NCBI GenBank assembly: GCA_963590415.1
Contig: CAVAPB010000009.1
Span: 19,410 to 83,409, forward strand
Direction of reading: 5' to 3'
Origin: Fimenecus sp963590415
GTDB taxonomy: Bacteria > Bacillota > Clostridia > Oscillospirales > Acutalibacteraceae
Length of the DNA stretch: 64,000 bases
Shown here: piece after piece, positions 26,615-35,049 of the stretch
Layout of the letters: each line of letters begins with the position of its first letter
Numbering within the stretch: the first letter of the stretch is position 1
Notes under the pieces: generated by a model
The model's input: only the letters and a program-made list of their open reading frames with translations
The model's database searches: none
What the model was told of the DNA's origin: nothing
Position numbers and translations under genes: made by a program

Positions 26615-26650
26615 CGTCGCGGATTTTATATCATTCGCGACGATTTTTTA
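26615..26650 (+). terminator. Terminator of tRNA-Ala
   Basis: CGTCGCG/CGCGACG stem followed by ATTTTTTATT, starting three bases after the CCA end. Confidence 0.92.
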
Positions 26651-26677
26651 TTAAACGAAATCATCTCAAGCCTGCAT

Positions 26678-26800
26678 GCGGTTGATGATATATAATGCTT
26701 CGCATTGATTATTCGCAGGGACAGAGCTCCCCCCTGTCGCAAGAAATCACATATAATTCATATTGACGGACAGCCTCAAGGGCTTGCTCCTGTTCGAAAA
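26678..26800. repeat. Degenerate dispersed-repeat remnants
   Basis: 26678-26712, read on the minus strand, is a short copy of the hairpin array at 37678-37768 (AATGCGAAGCATT, then TATATCATC, then AACCGCA). 26715-26800 carries degraded pieces of the AGGGACAG...GGACAGCC palindromic family. No gene is present. Confidence 0.55.
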
Positions 26801-26849
26801 TTCGCAAAAATCGGTACCGCTGTGCACCTCTGCTCAAACATAAATTTGA

Positions 26850-26893
26850 CCACGACAAGTTCAGGCTTTTCACCTGTGCTTATCGTGGTATTT
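26850..26893 (-). terminator. Hairpin downstream of nadC
   Basis: CCACGATAAG pairs with CTTGTCGTGG (one mismatch) around a 19-base loop, 24 bases after the nadC stop codon; U-run weak. Confidence 0.5.
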
Positions 26894-26917
26894 CTTATTT
26901 TTATTTCCCGTTTTTGA

Positions 26918-27754
26918 TTATTTCATTTTCATTGAGATGTCAAACGCTTTTACGGAATGTGTGATAGCGCCGACGGAAATTATGTCAACGCCCGTTTCGG
27001 CAACGCCTCTGATGGTTTCGTCGGTAATTCCGCCCGAAGCCTCGGTCTTTGCTCTGCCGTCAATGATTTTGACAGCCTCACGCATCATATCGTTTGTCAT
27101 GTTGTCGAGCATAATTATATCCGCTCCGACATTTACAGCCTCACGCACCTCGTCAAGGTTTCTTGTCTCAACCTCAATCTTGGTCGTGTGGCCGATTTTG
27201 CCTCGGAGCGTGTTTACCGCATTTGTAATTCCGCCGCCTGCGTCAATGTGGTTATCCTTGAGCATAGCGCAGTCGGAAAGGTTAAAGCGGTGGTTTTTAC
27301 CGCCGCCGCAGGTAACGGCATATTTCTGGATAGCTCTCAAAGACGGGAGAGTCTTTCTTGTGTCGGTAATCTGTGCGTTTGTGCCCTCGCAAAGCTTTAC
27401 AAGCCTGTTTGTGGCTGTCGCAATTCCGGACATATGCTGAAGAAGATTGAGAGCCGTGCGTTCGCCCTTGAGCAAAAGAACGGTCTTGCCCGAGAACTCG
27501 GCGATAAGGTCGCCTTTCTTAATTTCGTCGCCGTCCTTAAAATAAGTTTTGCACTCAAATGTGTCGTCAAGCAGACGGAAAACACGCATTGCAACATCAA
27601 GACCGCAAAGCACACCGTCGGCTTTTGAAACAAAATATGCCTCGTTGCGCTGATTTTCGTCAATAAGATAATCGGTAGCAACATCGATATAGTTAATGTC
27701 TTCCTTGAGTGCGGAAAGGATTATTTCGTCAATATAGAACTGCGGAACATTCAT
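26918..27754 (-). CDS. nadC: Nicotinate-nucleotide pyrophosphorylase (carboxylating)
   Basis: Converts quinolinate and PRPP to nicotinate mononucleotide in de novo NAD synthesis. The 278-residue protein contains ALNLLQHMSGIAT, the active-site TRKTLPSLRAIQKYAV and GGGKNHRFNLSDCAMLKDNHID segments, and the phosphate-binding ASGGITDETIRGVAETGVDIISVGA. Length is standard. The start overlaps the nadB stop codon by four bases, so the two are coupled. nadA is not adjacent. Confidence 0.97.
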   Translation of the reverse strand: MNVPQFYIDEIILSALKEDINYIDVATDYLIDENQRNEAYFVSKADGVLCGLDVAMRVFRLLDDTFECKTYFKDGDEIKKGDLIAEFSGKTVLLLKGERTALNLLQHMSGIATATNRLVKLCEGTNAQITDTRKTLPSLRAIQKYAVTCGGGKNHRFNLSDCAMLKDNHIDAGGGITNAVNTLRGKIGHTTKIEVETRNLDEVREAVNVGADIIMLDNMTNDMMREAVKIIDGRAKTEASGGITDETIRGVAETGVDIISVGAITHSVKAFDISMKMK

Positions 27755-29208
27755 CCCTCGTCAACCTCCTTTAATATGATGTGCGCCACGCTTGCAAGGC
27801 TCAACGCTTCGCAATAGTCGGGCGTAATCGCAAACTTGCCGTTTTTAAGGCGTGCAAGTATCTTGTCTACCTTTTTAAGACCCGTATGTACGGCGTCCAT
27901 GTCGGGGATAACAAAATATGCCCTCTGCATAATGGAGCGGATTTCGGTACGCAGACCCTTGGGCATCGGAGCACCGGAAATGTCAAGCGGCTTGTCTTCA
28001 ACCGTAACATGAGAATAACCTGCCTTTATGCATTTTGTAATATCCTCTGCGGCACGCCTGCCGAAAACAAGCGCTTCAAGCAGGGAGTTGCTTGCAAGTC
28101 TGTTCTTGCCGTGAACGCCTGTGTGAGAGCACTCGCCGACCGCATAGAGTCTTGAAACCGTAGTTTTCGCTTCAAGTGAAACATCAATTCCACCCATAAG
28201 GTAGTGCTGGCAGGGGAATATCGGGATAAGGTCCTTTGTGATGTCAACGCCGTGTTCCATACAACCTGCGTAAATTCCGGGGAAACGGTTTCTTACAAAA
28301 TCGCTGTCCTTGTATGTTATGTCAAGATAGAAATTGTTGCTTCCCGTCTTTCTGCTTTCAAGGATGATTGCCCTTGAAACGACATCTCTCGGTGCCAATT
28401 CAAGGCGCTTGTCGTAACGGTGCATAAATCTCTCCTTGTTGCAGTTGAGAAGATATGCGCCCTCGCCCCTGACAGCCTCGCTTATAAGGAACTGTTCCCT
28501 GTCGGGACCGTTGAATGCCGTCGGGTGGAACTGAACATAGCTCAAATGTTTTATGGCAGCGCCCAATTCGTATGCAAGGCGTATTCCGTCGCCCGTAGCT
28601 ACCGCAGGGTTGGTGGTGTATTTGTATACACGGCCTATACCGCCCGTGGCAATTACGCAATAGTCGGCAAAAACCGAAAACGGCTTACCGCTCTCATCAA
28701 GAATATCTGCACAAAAGCCGCTCTTGACCTTTTCAAGCTTGTAAACGAGGGAGTTCTGAACCTGGGTAATGTTCTTTCTCCTGTGAACCTCTTCAAGCAG
28801 CTTCTTGACGATTTCTGCGCCCGTAGTGTCCTTGTGATGAACAATTCTCCTGCGGCAGTGTCCGCCCTCAAGGGTTTTCTGAACCGTGCCGTCGGGGTTC
28901 TTATCGAAATCAACGCCGTACTGCATTATTTTGCGTACATCGTCGGGACCCTCGTGAACAAGAACATTTACTGCGTCGGGGTCGTTTTCACGGCTGCCGG
29001 CAATCATAGTGTCCTCATAGTGAAGGTCGAAGCTGTCGTTTTCAAAGCTCAAAACAGCCGCAACGCCGCCCTGAGCGAGATTGCTGTTAGAGAGCGTGGC
29101 CGATTTTTTGGAAAGGACAAGCACCGAAACATCCTCGGGCAGTGAAAGCGCGGTGTAAAGTCCGCCGACACCGCTTCCGATTATAAGAACGTCATATTTC
29201 TTTTCCAT
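27751..29208 (-). CDS. nadB: L-aspartate oxidase
   Basis: FAD enzyme that oxidises L-aspartate to iminoaspartate, the first step of de novo NAD synthesis; under anaerobiosis it can use fumarate. The 485-residue form has the FAD motif VLIIGSGVGGLYTALSLP, SNLAQGGVAAVL, the active-site HFHPTAF-like VQFHPTAFNGP, RGEGAYLLN, and GECSHTGVHGKNRLASNSLLEALVFG. I place the start at ATG 29208 (MEKKYDVLIIGSG), since the frame upstream to 29295 covers promoter-like AT-rich DNA and relatives start just before the FAD motif. Confidence 0.95.
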   Translation of the reverse strand: MEKKYDVLIIGSGVGGLYTALSLPEDVSVLVLSKKSATLSNSNLAQGGVAAVLSFENDSFDLHYEDTMIAGSRENDPDAVNVLVHEGPDDVRKIMQYGVDFDKNPDGTVQKTLEGGHCRRRIVHHKDTTGAEIVKKLLEEVHRRKNITQVQNSLVYKLEKVKSGFCADILDESGKPFSVFADYCVIATGGIGRVYKYTTNPAVATGDGIRLAYELGAAIKHLSYVQFHPTAFNGPDREQFLISEAVRGEGAYLLNCNKERFMHRYDKRLELAPRDVVSRAIILESRKTGSNNFYLDITYKDSDFVRNRFPGIYAGCMEHGVDITKDLIPIFPCQHYLMGGIDVSLEAKTTVSRLYAVGECSHTGVHGKNRLASNSLLEALVFGRRAAEDITKCIKAGYSHVTVEDKPLDISGAPMPKGLRTEIRSIMQRAYFVIPDMDAVHTGLKKVDKILARLKNGKFAITPDYCEALSLASVAHIILKEVDEG

Positions 29209-29290
29209 AAGTAAAAACATCTCTTTTACACTTATCAATTTTTGACTGTATATAATATACCATAAATAAGAAAAAAAATAAATTATTTTT

Positions 29291-29310
29291 ATCACATAAT
29301 ATTTTGTGAT
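29291..29310. promoter_or_regulatory. Inverted repeat between nadB and tRNA-Arg
   Basis: ATCACA...TGTGAT with an 8-base AT spacer, lying in the divergent promoter region. It could be an operator for nadBC, but no regulator can be named from sequence. Confidence 0.3.
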
Positions 29311-29315
29311 TTCAG

Positions 29316-29344
29316 TTGACTTTTTGTCTAAATAGTGATAATAT
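29316..29344 (+). promoter_or_regulatory. Promoter of tRNA-Arg
   Basis: TTGACT (29316-29321), 17-base spacer, TAATAT (29339-29344), 20 bases before the tRNA 5' end. Confidence 0.75.
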
Positions 29345-29364
29345 AATCGGGCACAAAAAAATAT

Positions 29365-29441
29365 GCGCTGCTAGCTCAGCTGGATAGAGTGTTTGGCTAC
29401 GAACCAAAAGGTCAGGGGTTCGAATCCCTTGCAGCGCGCCA
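29365..29441 (+). tRNA. tRNA-Arg (anticodon ACG)
   Basis: 77 bases with encoded CCA. Acceptor stem GCGCTGC/GCAGCGC, discriminator G73, anticodon stem TTTGG/CCAAA with loop CTACGAA giving ACG (read as ICG, codons CGT/CGC/CGA), T-arm AGGGGTTCGAATCCCTT. Its last ~17 bases are the sequence repeated at the end of each downstream 178-bp unit. Confidence 0.97.
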
Positions 29442-29975
29442 AAAAGAAGCACGGATTTTCGTCTGTGCTTCTTTTTTGTGTGAAAATGAAATTAAAAAGG
29501 GATTCGAACCCTCAAAATCTTTTGCAAGGCGAAGCCTTGACAAAAGAAGTCTATAATCGGACAGTTTGCGAAGCAAACTTTAGGCGAGCGAAGCGAGCCG
29601 AGTCCCTTGCAGCGCGCCAAAAAGAAGCACGGATTTTCGTCTGTGCTTCTTTTTTGTGTGAAAATGAAATTAAAAAGGGATTCGAACCCTCAAAATCTTT
29701 TGCAAGGCGAAGCCTTGACAAAAGAAGTCTATAATCGGACAGTTTGCGAAGCAAACTTTAGGCGAGCGAAGCGAGCCGAGTCCCTTGCAGCGCGCCAAAA
29801 AGAAGCACGGATTTTCGTCTGTGCTTCTTTTTTGTGTGAAAATGAAATTAAAAAGGGATTCGAACCCCCAAAATCTTTTGCAAGGCGAAGCCTTGACAAA
29901 AGAAGTCTATAATAGGACAGTTTGCGAAGCAAACTATAGGCGAGCGAAGCGAGCCGAGTCCCTTGCAGCGCGCCA
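29442..29975 (+). repeat. Three tandem 178-bp units ending in copies of the tRNA-Arg 3' end
   Basis: Units occupy 29442-29619, 29620-29797 and 29798-29975. Each contains, in order, a terminator hairpin, a 16-base inverted copy of the tRNA T-arm (GGGATTCGAACCC), a 12-bp stem (CTTTTGCAAGGC...), two more short hairpins, and a final TCCCTTGCAGCGCGCCA identical to the tRNA 3' end. Units 1 and 2 are essentially identical; unit 3 differs at a few positions (e.g. ATAATAGG for ATAATCGG). Long open frames on both strands are only a consequence of the repetition (178 is not a multiple of three) and are not genes. Confidence 0.93.
29445..29477 (+). terminator. Terminator of tRNA-Arg (also copied in each repeat unit)
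   Basis: AAGAAGCAC/GTGCTTCTT stem then TTTT, starting three bases after the CCA end. Identical hairpins recur at +178 and +356. Confidence 0.92.
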
Positions 29976-30089
29976 CGAAAAACCTTGATATATAACCGTT
30001 TGCGATTATGTGTTGAGGTTTTTTGTTTGCCTTGAAAAGTTTTTCTAACACGATTTCTAACACAATCAAAACCTAAATAAGCTTTAGCG

Positions 30090-30116
30090 AAACACAGGAG
30101 ACTGTTCTCTGTGTTT
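30090..30116 (+). other. 5' UTR hairpin of the GNAT gene
   Basis: AAACACA/TGTGTTT plus GAGA/TCTC with one bulged G, ending five bases before the AGGAG ribosome site. It might modulate translation or mRNA stability. Just upstream (about 30049-30065) TTTCTAACAC occurs twice in tandem. Confidence 0.45.
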
Positions 30117-30129
30117 ACAGGAGAAAAAC

Positions 30130-30567
30130 ATGAGTATAAACATAATACCGTACCAAAGGAAATACAGAGACGACTTGATATTTATGGTTCTTGAGGCAAA
30201 AGACGCTTTGGGCAGAGTACCGGGACTGAATGAGGATTTACTCGATATCGAAGGTGTTTATCTTGACAAGGGCGATATGTTTTGGTTAGCCGTCAACGAA
30301 AACGACAGGATAGTAGGTTCGGTCGGCTGTAATCTTTTACCAAAATCGGAAGCGGCAATTCACAGATTGTATGTTAAAGTTACATTGAAGAGACAGGGGA
30401 TAGGCTCTGCACTTTTGAAAACAGCCGAAGATTTTGCAAAGAGTAACGGAAGAAATGTAATCAAAATTCATCTCGGAGAGAAAAAGTCGTTTTTTGAATC
30501 ACGCAAATTTTATCCCAAGCACGGATATACGGAATATAAGCCTGATTATATGGAAAAACATATATGA
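30130..30567 (+). CDS. GNAT family N-acetyltransferase
   Basis: A 145-residue acetyl-CoA-dependent transferase. It contains the strand-strand-helix core DRIVGSVGCNLL, then IHRLYVKVTLKRQGIGSALLKTAEDFA, where RQGIGSAL is the pyrophosphate-binding Q/RxxGxG/A loop, and the C-terminal SRKFYPKHGYTEY typical of the fold. AGGAG precedes ATG 30130. Substrate unknown; small amines or amino acids are usual for such compact members. Confidence 0.9.
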   Translation: MSINIIPYQRKYRDDLIFMVLEAKDALGRVPGLNEDLLDIEGVYLDKGDMFWLAVNENDRIVGSVGCNLLPKSEAAIHRLYVKVTLKRQGIGSALLKTAEDFAKSNGRNVIKIHLGEKKSFFESRKFYPKHGYTEYKPDYMEKHI

Positions 30568-30632
30568 TATATTTGCGCTTTTTGCACCGATATAGTAATA
30601 TATAATAAATAATAATCAGTGAGGTGCGGAAT

Positions 30633-31250
30633 ATGGCAAACAGGTACACTCTTACCGAACAGCAGAAGGTTATCGATACATATCTGAAAGGTTGCGTTAA
30701 CCTGTACGGTTTTGTTACGCCGAGACAGTTTTTGAAAGTATATAACCGATACAATACGCCCAAAATCCGCAAGGACGACCTTCTTAAATACGGTATGAAG
30801 CTGATACGCTATTCGTACGACAGCTATTACATTTATTCAAATGCAATTGTGAACAAAAGAGTTTCAGATGAAAAAATCGGGCAAATTGCATATCTTCAGG
30901 AGGGTAAAAAGTATTATACTCCGACCCGTGAGAAAATATTGAAATATGCAGACCCGAATTATTTCCAGGAAAATGAGTACACAAAGGCGTTATGCGACTT
31001 CTTTGTTGACGATATGGACGTGTCGTTGGTTATTGCAAAGGCGGTTGTCAAACAGCTTGAGTGGCTTGTGCGGACCGAACAGCCGTTTAGTGAACAACTG
31101 CACCTTGTAGAAAGCCACGGAATTGAACCTGAAGATATTAAGCAGGGCAATGAGATGATAAGCTTAATGACAGATATGCATAACAATTGCAGAAAGTGGG
31201 CTAATTGCGGCTATGCTCCGTCGGACCTGTTCTTTTCAAAGGAGCGTTAA
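30633..31250 (+). CDS. Conserved hypothetical, SEC-C-protein-like body without SEC-C tail
   Basis: A 205-residue soluble protein. The C-terminal segment ISLMTDMHNNCRKWANCGYAPSDLF resembles a block seen just before the zinc-binding SEC-C motif in a group of Clostridial proteins (recalled, not searched), but here the gene stops without any Cys-rich SEC-C sequence. The N-terminal half is a basic helical region (YLKGCVNLYGFVTPRQFLKVYNRYN) that could be a winged helix. ATG 30633 is chosen because GAGGTG lies six bases upstream; the in-frame GTG at 30624 is part of that site. Function unknown. Confidence 0.7.
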   Translation: MANRYTLTEQQKVIDTYLKGCVNLYGFVTPRQFLKVYNRYNTPKIRKDDLLKYGMKLIRYSYDSYYIYSNAIVNKRVSDEKIGQIAYLQEGKKYYTPTREKILKYADPNYFQENEYTKALCDFFVDDMDVSLVIAKAVVKQLEWLVRTEQPFSEQLHLVESHGIEPEDIKQGNEMISLMTDMHNNCRKWANCGYAPSDLFFSKER

Positions 31251-31356
31251 CGCAATGGAATTCGGCTGAAGATTAAGCTCACACTGAAATTCCGAGCAAG
31301 AGCCACCTTCAGATGCAGGAGTCATGCGCCGAGCAGTAAATTTGTAAAAACAACTG

Positions 31357-31385
31357 TTGACAAACACGCTTGTGTGTAGTATTAT
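31357..31385 (+). promoter_or_regulatory. Promoter of the manganese riboswitch-mntP transcript
   Basis: TTGACA (31357-31362), 17-base spacer, TATTAT (31380-31385), starting transcription shortly before the aptamer. Confidence 0.8.
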
Positions 31386-31400
31386 AATCGAAATACTTTT

Positions 31401-31523
31401 CCTGTGAGGGAGTAGCGAGCGCAGGTGTACTGCGTAGCAAGTCAACATGCTGATCTTATTGATCTGGCTTGTTTCAAATCGCGAGACTCATGTATAACCG
31501 TGCGCTGTACTTGTAGCCTTGCT
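31401..31523 (+). ncRNA. yybP-ykoY manganese riboswitch
   Basis: Contains the class hallmarks in order: GAGGGAGTAGCGAGC, GTCAACATGCTGATC with its CATG-type hairpin, CGAGACTCATGTATAACCG and the closing GCTGTACTTGTAGCC. It precedes mntP, the most common gene for this class, which senses Mn2+. An intrinsic terminator follows at 31540-31580, so Mn2+ binding is expected to prevent termination and turn on the exporter. Confidence 0.93.
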
Positions 31524-31539
31524 TAAATTTCGTTTTTTC

Positions 31540-31580
31540 GACTCGTGTATAGCTTTTGCGGCTGTACACGGGTCTTTTTT
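31540..31580 (+). terminator. Riboswitch-controlled terminator before mntP
   Basis: GACTCGTGTATAGC pairs with GCTGTACACGGGTC (two G-U pairs), followed by TTTTTT, ending just before the mntP ribosome site. Confidence 0.92.
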
Positions 31581-31596
31581 ATCGGGAGGATTAAAA

Positions 31597-32184
31597 ATGG
31601 ATTGGGGCTTTATGTTTTTCTTTAACAGTGTGTTGCTCGGAGTCGGACTTGCAATGGATGCGTTTTCCGTTTCAATGGCGAACGGACTCAACGAGCCGAA
31701 GATGAGCAAGGGCAAAATGTGCGGCATCGCAGGCGTTTTCGGAGCTTTTCAGGCGATTATGCCTATGACCGGATGGATATGCGTTCATACGATAGTTCGG
31801 TATTTCACAAAATTTGAAAGGTTTATACCTTGGATAGCACTCGTGCTTCTGCTCTATATCGGCGGCAAAATGCTTATCGAGGGCATTCGCAACAAGGGCG
31901 AGGTCGTTGAAAAGCCGGGACTCGGCTTCGGCGCATTGCTCGTTCAGGGAATTGCGACCTCCATCGACGCACTCAGCGTCGGCTTTACCATAGCCGAGTA
32001 CGGTTGGGTTATGGCGCTGACCGCCTCGCTTATCATAGCCGCCGTTACATTTGTTATATGTATGTCAGGACTTGCCATCGGCAAAAAATTCGGCACAAAG
32101 CTGTCTAATAAGGCTGATATTTTAGGCGGAATTATTCTTATCGCCATAGGTCTTGAGATATTCCTGACGGGGGTTTTCGGATAA
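31597..32184 (+). CDS. mntP: Manganese efflux pump MntP
   Basis: Exports Mn2+ to prevent toxicity. The 195-residue, six-helix protein has two homologous halves, each with the family's acidic motif: GVGLAMDAFSVSMANGL (helix 1) and GIATSIDALSVGFTIAEYG (helix 4), plus FGAFQAIMPMTGW and the C-terminal GGIILIAIGLEI. ATG 31597 is set by GGGAGGA seven bases upstream; the frame is open further upstream only because it runs through the riboswitch terminator. Control is by the manganese riboswitch directly before it. Confidence 0.97.
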   Translation: MDWGFMFFFNSVLLGVGLAMDAFSVSMANGLNEPKMSKGKMCGIAGVFGAFQAIMPMTGWICVHTIVRYFTKFERFIPWIALVLLLYIGGKMLIEGIRNKGEVVEKPGLGFGALLVQGIATSIDALSVGFTIAEYGWVMALTASLIIAAVTFVICMSGLAIGKKFGTKLSNKADILGGIILIAIGLEIFLTGVFG

Positions 32185-32251
32185 AACGGTTTGTCGGATA
32201 ATCGAGAGAATTACGATATAAAACTTCAGTCCGTGCGAAGCGGATTTATAC

Positions 32252-32290
32252 AAAAAGACAGTTTCCTTATTGCGGGAAACTGTCTTTTTT
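32252..32290. terminator. Bidirectional terminator between mntP and the MFS gene
   Basis: 15-bp stem AAAAAGACAGTTTCC/GGAAACTGTCTTTTT with loop TTATTGCG. The same stem, in inverted orientation with one loop change, recurs at 36638-36673. Confidence 0.92.
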
Positions 32291-32306
32291 CTGCTGATAA
32301 TCAGTA

Positions 32307-34718
32307 TTATTTTTTAGCGGCTTTTTTTGCCTTCTTTTCGGCTTTAAGCTTTGCTGTCAGTGCGTCCTCTTCCGCTTTAAGGCGTTCAAGCTCTGCTCTG
32401 TCGTTTGCAAGCTTTGCCTCATGGCGAGCCTTTGCTTCGTCATAAAGAGCCTCTATGTCCTCAAGGTGCGCATAGTTTTCTTGCTGATTGATAAGCTTCT
32501 CTGCATAGAGATAGGGCTTTGCTGCTCTGCCGTAGCGAGCGTGCATATCCATCTCGACCTTTTCTTTTTTGAGAATAATCTTTTTATTTGCCATAACGGC
32601 TTTGATTGCGCCCTTGACTTTCTTAACCTCGTCGGAGTTCTTTTCCTTCTTTGCCGCTGCGAGCATTTCGTTGAACTCACGAAGCTTCATTTCGCACTCA
32701 TCCTCCTGAGCGAACAATTCGTCAAGAGCGGTAAAGTCGGGAGCGACAAGCTCTTCGCCGTTTGAGTAGTATTCCTTGATTGCCTTGCAGGAGTCAAGCT
32801 TCTTCTGCGCAATTTCAATCGCAAACTTGCGATACTCTTTTTCCTCGGCGGTTGACTTCGGCATTGCCTTAGCCGCACGGAGTTCTGCTCTTACGCTGTC
32901 GGCATCCTGTTCAAGCAAGCCTGCAAGTCCGTTTTTGAGAACGACCTTATTTGCTTCGACCTGCATTTTATAGAACGGAGTTTGGAATTTGTCAAGCTCT
33001 GCGCATACAAGCTTTGAAATTTCAATTTCCTCATTTCTGTTAAGCGCTTCCTTATAAGCCTTTTTAGCGGCTTTTTTCTGTTCTTTATCCTTAATTGATT
33101 TGTAATCCGCATGAACCTTTTGAGGCGTTTCGTTTACAAGGTCCTTTGCTTCTCTGATAATGTCAACTGCTTCGACAAGGTTGCCGTCGTCAAGGATACC
33201 GTTGCCGTAATCCTCAAAGAGCGCTCTGATTTTAAGAATGCGGACTATCGCCTTCTGATGTCTCTCATCAAGGTCATAGAAGAAGTACGGTACAACATTG
33301 AGGAACGCGCCGACAGCCGCCATGACGATCATAACGCCCATAAGCTTATAGAGCAATTCTCCGCCGTCGTTGTTCGCGTCAAGTATGTCATAAGGCTGCT
33401 CATAACCGTTACCGTCATATACGCCGTATGCCTTCTGAACGAACGGGATAACGGATGAGGTAACAAGAGTTACGATATTACCGATTGTCGTAACAGCGGC
33501 GAACATACCGTCGATTCTCTCTCCGGAGCGGTACTGCTGATAATCTCTGATATCCGCCTGAATAGCGGGGGTTGTAATCTGTTCAAATGCGCCGACGAGC
33601 CAGTTGAGATAAACGCAGGCAAACAGCCACCAGATGTTTCTCATGTCGACTATCATTGAAATAATGAACAGTACATTGAACATATTTACTCCGATAAGAA
33701 CCTTTTTCTTACCCCATTTTCTGATGCATATAGGAGCAAGAAGCATTCCCCAAAGGGAAGCGTTACCGGTAAGCGTACTGATAAGCGCGTAAGTCGCACC
33801 GTTACAGGTATGTCCGTAGGTGTATGACCACTGAAGAATTGCGCCGTATGCGCTCTCAAGGAAGCCGAGCCAGCCTGCGCACGCAATAATCCAGAAGTAT
33901 TTGTTCTTTGCAACCTCACGAAGCGAGTCCATAAAGCTAATCTGAATAGTATGCGTTTTCGCTTGAACTATCTTCTCCTCGGTGTGTGCGTAAACTATAA
34001 TTGTAAGCGCAATACCGAGAATTGCGAATACCGGATAGGTATATCTGTAAACTCTGATGTCATAGTAATCGTCGTTTGCAACCCACTGCGCAACAAGCGG
34101 AAGGATAATGTTGATAATCGAGGGTGCAAGCGAATATACAACCGATTTAACGGCAAGAACATCGGTTCTTTCCTGCGTGTTGGGCGAAAGAACATGGATG
34201 AGATTCGTGTATGCATCGTTGAAGAAGTTATAGAAAAACTGCAACAGCAAGCTGAATATCAATACCATTGCGCACTTGATTACATAACCCGCTTCTTTTC
34301 CGAAAAGCATATACGGGAAAAGACTGTACATTTCCTTATACGGGAACCATACATAGGCTATAGCAATCAATGCGGTGGGAATACCCATTGAAAGAATGTA
34401 CGGTCTGTACTTACCGCCCTTACCTCTTGTGTTGTCGATAATATTCGCTCTGATACCCGTCAAAGGAATGTTGGCAAGAGTGGAAATAAGATAAAGTATG
34501 TACATATCCGTGGGAGAAACGCCGATAGCGCCTCCGATAATCATGTTCTGCGTTCCGACAAGAAGCGTCGAACCGAGTGTAATAATAAAATATGCACCGA
34601 TACCGCCGCCTGCGTAAGCGGCAATTTCCTTAAAGGTCATATAGCGACCTACCTTGGGAACTCTCCAGTATGTTTTCACATCGCTGACTATTCCCTTAGC
34701 CTTTTGAGTTAAGCTCAT
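32307..34718 (-). CDS. GPH-type MFS transporter with long C-terminal coiled coil
   Basis: An 803-residue protein. Residues 1-~495 form a 12-helix major-facilitator domain of the glycoside-pentoside-hexuronide type (VGRYMTFKEIAAYAGGGIGAYFI, NIIDNTRGKGGKYRPYI, DIRDYQQYRSGERIDGMFAA). The remaining ~300 residues are a cytoplasmic Lys/Glu/Ala-rich helical extension ending AEKKAKKAAKK, far beyond the usual ~460-residue length. Substrate is probably a glycoside or uronide (family inference). ATG 34718 is preferred because relatives begin there; ATG 34739 (AAGG six bases upstream) is an alternative. It is divergent from an E2-like gene that also has a coiled-coil tail. Confidence 0.88.
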   Translation of the reverse strand: MSLTQKAKGIVSDVKTYWRVPKVGRYMTFKEIAAYAGGGIGAYFIITLGSTLLVGTQNMIIGGAIGVSPTDMYILYLISTLANIPLTGIRANIIDNTRGKGGKYRPYILSMGIPTALIAIAYVWFPYKEMYSLFPYMLFGKEAGYVIKCAMVLIFSLLLQFFYNFFNDAYTNLIHVLSPNTQERTDVLAVKSVVYSLAPSIINIILPLVAQWVANDDYYDIRVYRYTYPVFAILGIALTIIVYAHTEEKIVQAKTHTIQISFMDSLREVAKNKYFWIIACAGWLGFLESAYGAILQWSYTYGHTCNGATYALISTLTGNASLWGMLLAPICIRKWGKKKVLIGVNMFNVLFIISMIVDMRNIWWLFACVYLNWLVGAFEQITTPAIQADIRDYQQYRSGERIDGMFAAVTTIGNIVTLVTSSVIPFVQKAYGVYDGNGYEQPYDILDANNDGGELLYKLMGVMIVMAAVGAFLNVVPYFFYDLDERHQKAIVRILKIRALFEDYGNGILDDGNLVEAVDIIREAKDLVNETPQKVHADYKSIKDKEQKKAAKKAYKEALNRNEEIEISKLVCAELDKFQTPFYKMQVEANKVVLKNGLAGLLEQDADSVRAELRAAKAMPKSTAEEKEYRKFAIEIAQKKLDSCKAIKEYYSNGEELVAPDFTALDELFAQEDECEMKLREFNEMLAAAKKEKNSDEVKKVKGAIKAVMANKKIILKKEKVEMDMHARYGRAAKPYLYAEKLINQQENYAHLEDIEALYDEAKARHEAKLANDRAELERLKAEEDALTAKLKAEKKAKKAAKK

Positions 34719-34783
34719 TTTTAATGTGAACCCCCTATACATTATATACCTTACCGTGTTATGGTAGTTACGGCAATAAATAT

Positions 34784-34812
34784 ATTGTATCACAAGCGCG
34801 CATTATTTACAA
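34784..34812 (-). promoter_or_regulatory. Promoter of the MFS transporter gene
   Basis: Minus strand TTGTAA (34812-34807), 17-base spacer, TACAAT (34789-34784). Confidence 0.65.
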
Positions 34813-35049
34813 TGAATCATATTTTACATATTTTTTGCCGATAATATGGTTGAATTGTACAGTAAAAGGGCGTGTACCGTCCGTTAATTGACAGGTTTAC
34901 ATAAAATTGAATAAAAATCAACGCCGTAATATATGCCGCTTTATGTGAGGTCGGTGTGAACGAACAATAAATTTTATCAAAAAACTATTTATTTCTTTTT
35001 TCTAAAGTATTATAATAAACTGTATTTTTGAGGAAAAGGAGTTTTATTT

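Noticed and set aside
28420..29145. A 241-codon frame antisense to nadB
   Set aside because: Shadow of a conserved enzyme gene, no start signal.
29533..29554. TTGACA and TATAAT in each 178-bp unit, read as a promoter
   Set aside because: The boxes are only 9 bases apart, too close for sigma-A RNA polymerase.
29393..29932. Open frames of 65-113 codons on both strands in the tRNA-Arg array
   Set aside because: They arise from a 178-bp unit being repeated and run through terminators and hairpins; they have no ribosome sites and no independent coding evidence.
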